From the NCBI GenBank assembly GCA_001897425.1, contig MKSW01000001.1, forward strand, positions 62,001 through 126,000: DNA of 64,000 bases, written 5' to 3'. Both the position numbers and the translations under genes were made by a program. Below are positions 60,726 to 64,000 of the stretch, one piece after another. The stretch's first letter is position 1. Every line of letters starts with the position of its first letter. Source of the DNA: Actinobacteria bacterium 69-20 (lineage in GTDB: Bacteria > Actinomycetota > Actinomycetes > Mycobacteriales > Nakamurellaceae). The notes under the pieces are model-generated. The model made no database searches, was not told where the DNA came from, and worked only from the letters and a program-made list of their open reading frames with translations.

Positions 60726-61000
60726 GGCTGGCCGCCCTGCCCGCTGATCGAATCGAAGGCGTTCTTCACCGCGTTGACGACGGCCTCCTGGAATACCCCG
60801 AGCAGCACGATTACCACGATCGCCGTCATCATCGTGACCATGACCCACCCCGGCACGTCGCCGCGGTCCCGGTCGCGGCGGTCCCGGTCGCCGGAATCCG
60901 TGCGGGTGCCCCGGTGGCGCGCCGGGCCGGCCAACGTCGCCAGCTGCGAGACCGTCGCCTCGAACATGTAGTACGCCCTTGTTGCGCTGCGCGAGATCAT
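60722..61000 (-). CDS. Small Flp-pilin-like protein of the Tad cluster
   Basis: 92 residues. A hydrophilic Arg/Asp-rich first half (RDRRDRDRGDVPGW) precedes one helix, VMVTMMTAIVVIVLLGVFQE, then NAVKNAFDSISGQ. It stands where actinobacterial Tad operons encode the small pilin-like protein between tadC and the TadE genes. It probably forms or initiates the pilus fibre. The identification rests on position and the DVPGWV-helix pattern. The 111-bp gap to tadC has G-rich repeats but no gene. Confidence 0.7.
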   Translation of the reverse strand: MISRSATRAYYMFEATVSQLATLAGPARHRGTRTDSGDRDRRDRDRGDVPGWVMVTMMTAIVVIVLLGVFQEAVVNAVKNAFDSISGQGGQP

Positions 61001-61111
61001 CGGTGGCTCCTTCGTGGGGGTCGGGCGGTCGTTCGTGGGGATCGGGGGGACGTTCGGGCTTCAGGAGGTCGGGGTTCCGGAGTTCGGGCGGCTCAACCAT
61101 GGCGAGGACAC

Positions 61112-62044
61112 CTACCGCGCCACGGTCGTGATCGCGATGATCCCGGGGAAGAAGGCGAACAGGATAGTGACGGGCATCACAAGGAATACCACAGGCACCA
61201 TCATGAGGATCTCCTTCCTTCCGCCGGCCTCCAGCAATTGCCGCTTGCTCAGCGCGCGAACATCCGCCGCCTGCGCGTGCAGCACATCCGCCAACGGCGT
61301 GCCGCGCTCCAGGGCGACGGCCATGCCGTCGAGGAACCGCGCCAGCGGCTCTACCTGTGTGTTGTCTCGCGCCACCAGCAGCGCCTGCTGCAGCGATGCG
61401 CCGGCCCGCGCATCGGCAAGGATCGCCCGCAGGCCGTCGGCCAGATGACCATGGGTCAGGCGGCACACCCGCCCGATGGCACCGGCCAGGCCCTCGCCCG
61501 CGGCGACGGCGAGCGCGAGCATCTCGGCCACCACCGGGAACTCGGCCAGTATCTCGGCGTTGTGCCGGGAGACCGTCTGCGTCAGCCACCAGTCGCGCGC
61601 GACGATGCCCGCGACCGCGCACAGCAGCACGATCATCACCAGCAGGATGGGGCTCCGGTGGTCGCTGATGATTGCGAGGAGCACGACGCCGAGGCCGACG
61701 CCGCTCCCGACTCCGGCCCACATCACCTGCTCCGCGCGGAATTGCTCCACGGACATCGGAGATCGCAACGCCGCGAGTCGCCGGCGGACCGAGGCACGCC
61801 CGCCCAGGACGCGGTCGAGCATTCGGACGGCGTCGGCCAGCAACGGCCCGGTCAACCGGCCGAGCAACGACTCGCGCACGGTGCCGCCCGGGGACAGCAG
61901 TCGCGACGGTGTGGCCGCATCGCGCAGGTACGGTGCGATGCGCTCGGACAGTGACAGCTTCCGAAACGGAGGAGCGGCGAGGATCGCCAGCAGCAGCCCC
62001 GCGCCCGCGGCCAAGCCGATCGTGCCTCCCAAGAACGCCGTCAT
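61112..62044 (-). CDS. tadC: Tad secretion inner-membrane protein TadC (GspF-like)
   Basis: 310 residues. The type II secretion F domain contains FPVVAEMLALAVAAGEGLAG, DGLRAILADARAGASLQQAL and ERGTPLADVLHAQAADVRAL, with flanking helices (IVLLCAVAGIVARDWW; MMVPVVFLVMPVTILFAFFP). ATG 62044 overlaps the tadB stop by ATGA. It forms the platform on which the pilus is built. Confidence 0.88.
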   Translation of the reverse strand: MTAFLGGTIGLAAGAGLLLAILAAPPFRKLSLSERIAPYLRDAATPSRLLSPGGTVRESLLGRLTGPLLADAVRMLDRVLGGRASVRRRLAALRSPMSVEQFRAEQVMWAGVGSGVGLGVVLLAIISDHRSPILLVMIVLLCAVAGIVARDWWLTQTVSRHNAEILAEFPVVAEMLALAVAAGEGLAGAIGRVCRLTHGHLADGLRAILADARAGASLQQALLVARDNTQVEPLARFLDGMAVALERGTPLADVLHAQAADVRALSKRQLLEAGGRKEILMMVPVVFLVMPVTILFAFFPGIIAITTVAR

Positions 62045-62895
62045 CGGAGGACCCGCCGATCCTCCGGTAGGCGGCCGATACGCAGCATCACCCGGTAGGC
62101 GGCCACGGTCAGCACCGCTCCTATCGCGAGAATCGCTGTGCCGACGGCACTGTCGTAGGCCGCGAGGGTCTCTCGGCGGGTGGAGAGCAGCAGCAGGACC
62201 AGCCACGGTGCTGCCACTGCCATGCGCGCCGCGCTGATCGCCCACGACTGTCGGGCAAGGAGCTCGGCCCGAACTCGGGCATCTTCCCGGAGGAAGCCAC
62301 TGAGCGTGCTCAGCAGTCGGCCGAGATCGGTCCCACCGACCTCACGTGCCACGCGCAGCGACTCGCAGATCCGGTCGCCGACCGGGTCGGCCAGCGCTGC
62401 CTTCAGCCGGGTCAGCGATTCGTCGAAGGCGCCGGTGGCCCGGTAGTCCCGCCCGAAGGCCCGGAACGGCTCGCGCAGCGGCTCCGGCCCGCGTTGGCCG
62501 ATGGCGGCGAGTGCCTCCGGAAGCGACAAGCCGGCACGGACACCGGACGTCAGGTTGTCGACCACCTCCGGCCACAGCTCCCGCAGATCCGCGCGGCGGC
62601 GACGGCGCATCCGCTGCACGAGCAGCCACGGCGAATATCCGGCGAACAGCGCGAACACGATCGAGATGGATATCGAACCGGTGGAGACGAACGAGACCGC
62701 CACGACGACCAGCGCGACCGCGCCCTGCAGCGCGATCATGCGGGCGGGCGTGACGCCCGGAAGCCCGGCTTGGGCCAGCGTCTCGCGCAATCGGATCATG
62801 CGGCGCCCGGCATTTCTCGGCCGTGGCGCACCGGTCAGGCCCTGCCAGATCAGCAGCAGCCCGGTGCCGCCGAGCAAGCCGACCACTGCCCCCAC
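62041..62895 (-). CDS. tadB: Tad secretion inner-membrane protein TadB (GspF-like)
   Basis: 284 residues from GTG 62895, with AGGAGG 7 bp upstream. The longer frame to 62946 has no ribosome site. It holds WPEVVDNLTSGVRAGLSLPE and REVGGTDLGRLLSTLSGFLR, the GspF repeats, and flanking helices. It begins the Tad operon seen here. The ATPase (TadA/CpaF) and septum-site-like genes that normally precede tadB are absent; nhaA lies divergently instead. Confidence 0.88.
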   Translation of the reverse strand: MGAVVGLLGGTGLLLIWQGLTGAPRPRNAGRRMIRLRETLAQAGLPGVTPARMIALQGAVALVVVAVSFVSTGSISISIVFALFAGYSPWLLVQRMRRRRRADLRELWPEVVDNLTSGVRAGLSLPEALAAIGQRGPEPLREPFRAFGRDYRATGAFDESLTRLKAALADPVGDRICESLRVAREVGGTDLGRLLSTLSGFLREDARVRAELLARQSWAISAARMAVAAPWLVLLLLSTRRETLAAYDSAVGTAILAIGAVLTVAAYRVMLRIGRLPEDRRVLR

Positions 62896-63011
62896 CGCTG
62901 AGCCTCCTGAATCGACATACGGCCGCGTCGCCGCTCCGGTCACCACTCGAACGACGACCTTCGCAAAAGCACCCTAATGCGATGTGCCTCACATGCGATA
63001 CGGAACGGAGG

Positions 63012-63020
63012 TTATCCACA
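63012..63020 (+). promoter_or_regulatory. Consensus DnaA box
   Basis: TTATCCACA in the tadB-nhaA gap. It matches the box at 27171. Isolated. Confidence 0.4.
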
Positions 63021-63088
63021 GGGAATCGACGAGTCGGACCGACGTTGTCGCGGGGCCATCCCGTCGTGACGCACCTCGACGCCGCAGG

Positions 63089-63108
63089 CGCGAACAGCGT
63101 CATACACT
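63089..63108 (+). repeat. Dispersed 20-bp motif, copy 7
   Basis: CGCGAACAGCGTCATACACT: the first 17 bases equal the consensus. It lies 70 bp upstream of the nhaA start. Confidence 0.65.
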
Positions 63109-63178
63109 GAATGTCTGGTGTGCCGGGAAGTCTGGTCGGCGTTCTGCCCCTTACTGCCAGTACCGCGATCGGAGCCCT

Positions 63179-64000
63179 GTGCCACACACCACCGATACCG
63201 TTGCGCCAACGCCCCCTCGGCGTGCGTCGCAGTTCCGGCGCCTCCGTCCCTACCGCAAACGCCCCCGCGGTGAACGCCGTGAACGCCGCCGCGAACGCCG
63301 GCACCTCGCGGCGCTGCTGCGCACCGAGACTGTCGGCGGCGCCCTGCTGGTGATCGCCGCCGTGGCCGCGCTGGTCATGGCGAACTCGCCGCTGGCCGGT
63401 GCCTACGCCGCAGCGCGCGACTGGCAGATCGGGCCGGCCTCGCTCGGCCTGCACCTGTCCATCGGCGAATGGACCGCGGACGGTCTGCTGGCGCTCTTCT
63501 TCTTCCTGGCCGGCCTGGAACTCAAGAGGGAGTTCGTGGTCGGCGAATTGCGTGACGCGCGGCGCGCCGCTGTGCCGGTGGCGGCGGCGGTCGGCGGCAT
63601 GGCGGTGCCGGCCGTCGTCTACATCGTCGTCACGATCGGTGAGCAGGGTGCGCACATCGGCTGGGCGATCCCGACCGCCACCGACATCGCTTTCGCGCTC
63701 GCGGTTCTCGCCGTGGTCGGGCGCCACCTCCCGTCGGCACTACGCACCTTCCTGCTCACGTTGGCCGTGGTCGACGACCTGCTCGCCATCGTCGTCATCG
63801 CGCTCTTCTACACGGATCACGTGGACCTGGCGTTGCTCGGCGTCGCGCTCATCGCGATCGCGGCATTCGGGACGTTGATGCAGCTTCGTGGACGCAGTGG
63901 TCGTATCGCCGGGGTGACGGGGTGGGTTGTGTTACCGCTCCTCGCGCTCGTCGCCTGGGCCGCGATGCACGGGTCCGGCGTGCATGCCACCGTCGCCGGC
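63179..64000 (+). CDS. nhaA: Na+/H+ antiporter NhaA (3' end outside window)
   Basis: 274 residues are visible, from GTG 63179 to the window edge. After an Arg-rich N-terminus ([20 protein letters not shown]), encoded by repeats of GCGAACGCCG-like units, come the NhaA helices: [40 protein letters not shown] (sodium-site Asp) and [20 protein letters not shown] (the twin Asp of the transport site). It expels sodium using protons. The missing part comprises the last helices. Confidence 0.93.
   Translation, partial: MPHTTDTVAPTPPRRASQFRRLRPYRKRPRGERRERRRERRHLAALLRTETVGGALLVIAAVAALVMANSPLAGAYAAARDWQIGPASLGLHLSIGEWTADGLLALFFFLAGLELKREFVVGELRDARRAAVPVAAAVGGMAVPAVVYIVVTIGEQGAHIGWAIPTATDIAFALAVLAVVGRHLPSALRTFLLTLAVVDDLLAIVVIALFYTDHVDLALLGVALIAIAAFGTLMQLRGRSGRIAGVTGWVVLPLLALVAWAAMHGSGVHATVAG

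Overview
The window is a 64 kb stretch of a high-GC actinobacterial chromosome. Three things point there: dense coding with GTG/ATG starts and 4-bp ATGA/GTGA overlaps, NarL-type kinase/regulator pairs, and an actinobacterial-style Tad pilus cluster. The chemotaxis genes imply a motile or chemosensory species. Genus cannot be fixed from the sequence alone.

Region by region. 1-3.2 kb is the 3' end of a chemotaxis operon: cheB end, cheR, two CheY receivers, a CheX-like phosphatase and a second small protein carrying an ExxN signature. 3.34-14.47 kb starts at an initiator tRNA-fMet gene that has served as an integration site at least twice. A 118-bp copy of the tRNA 3' end plus terminator recurs at 12.33 kb (116/118 identical), and a decayed copy lies at 14.39 kb. 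The first island (3.4-12.3 kb) carries DUF433/DUF5615 toxin-antitoxin pairs at both ends. Between them lies an Rhs polymorphic-toxin gene followed by an array of orphan Rhs tips, probable immunity genes and Rhs debris, plus a frameshifted tyrosine integrase. The second island (12.45-14.4 kb) holds two further toxin-antitoxin loci, both damaged.

14.5-31.3 kb is mixed chromosomal content: a membrane protein with a two-component pair, a metallophosphoesterase, a Tat-exported glycerophosphodiesterase, a lipoprotein phosphoesterase, a GntR/ABC locus with two tandem duplicate permeases, a PQQ-type sugar dehydrogenase lipoprotein, a RadC-like protein, a TIGR03086 protein, a pRiA4b-like protein, an XRE regulator and a SpoU methyltransferase. 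31.5-48.4 kb contains regulator-gated transporters (ArsR/MFS, MarR/MFS), a flavin monooxygenase with TetR, a large secreted lipoprotein, amt and gdhA (ammonium uptake and assimilation), an Ada-AlkA repair fusion, and a three-gene ABC importer. A 3.2-kb cassette (hydrolase, MFS, MarR) lies between two copies of a terminator-like repeat. The right-hand copy is fused to a piece of the alr gene whose full copy lies 4 kb downstream.

48.4-64 kb has another two-component pair, a DUF4143-type ATPase gene preceded by four evenly spaced iterons, an alr-ddl-histidine kinase-response regulator operon, prfB, a DHA2 exporter, a Tad cluster (tadB, tadC, pilin-like, two TadE-like) without its ATPase, and the start of nhaA.

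The least explained signals are the Rhs tip/immunity array inside the tandem tRNA islands, the four iterons with an exact 23-bp period at 51.1 kb, and a 20-bp motif (CGCGAACAGCGTCATACCCG and close variants) found at seven sites across the window.
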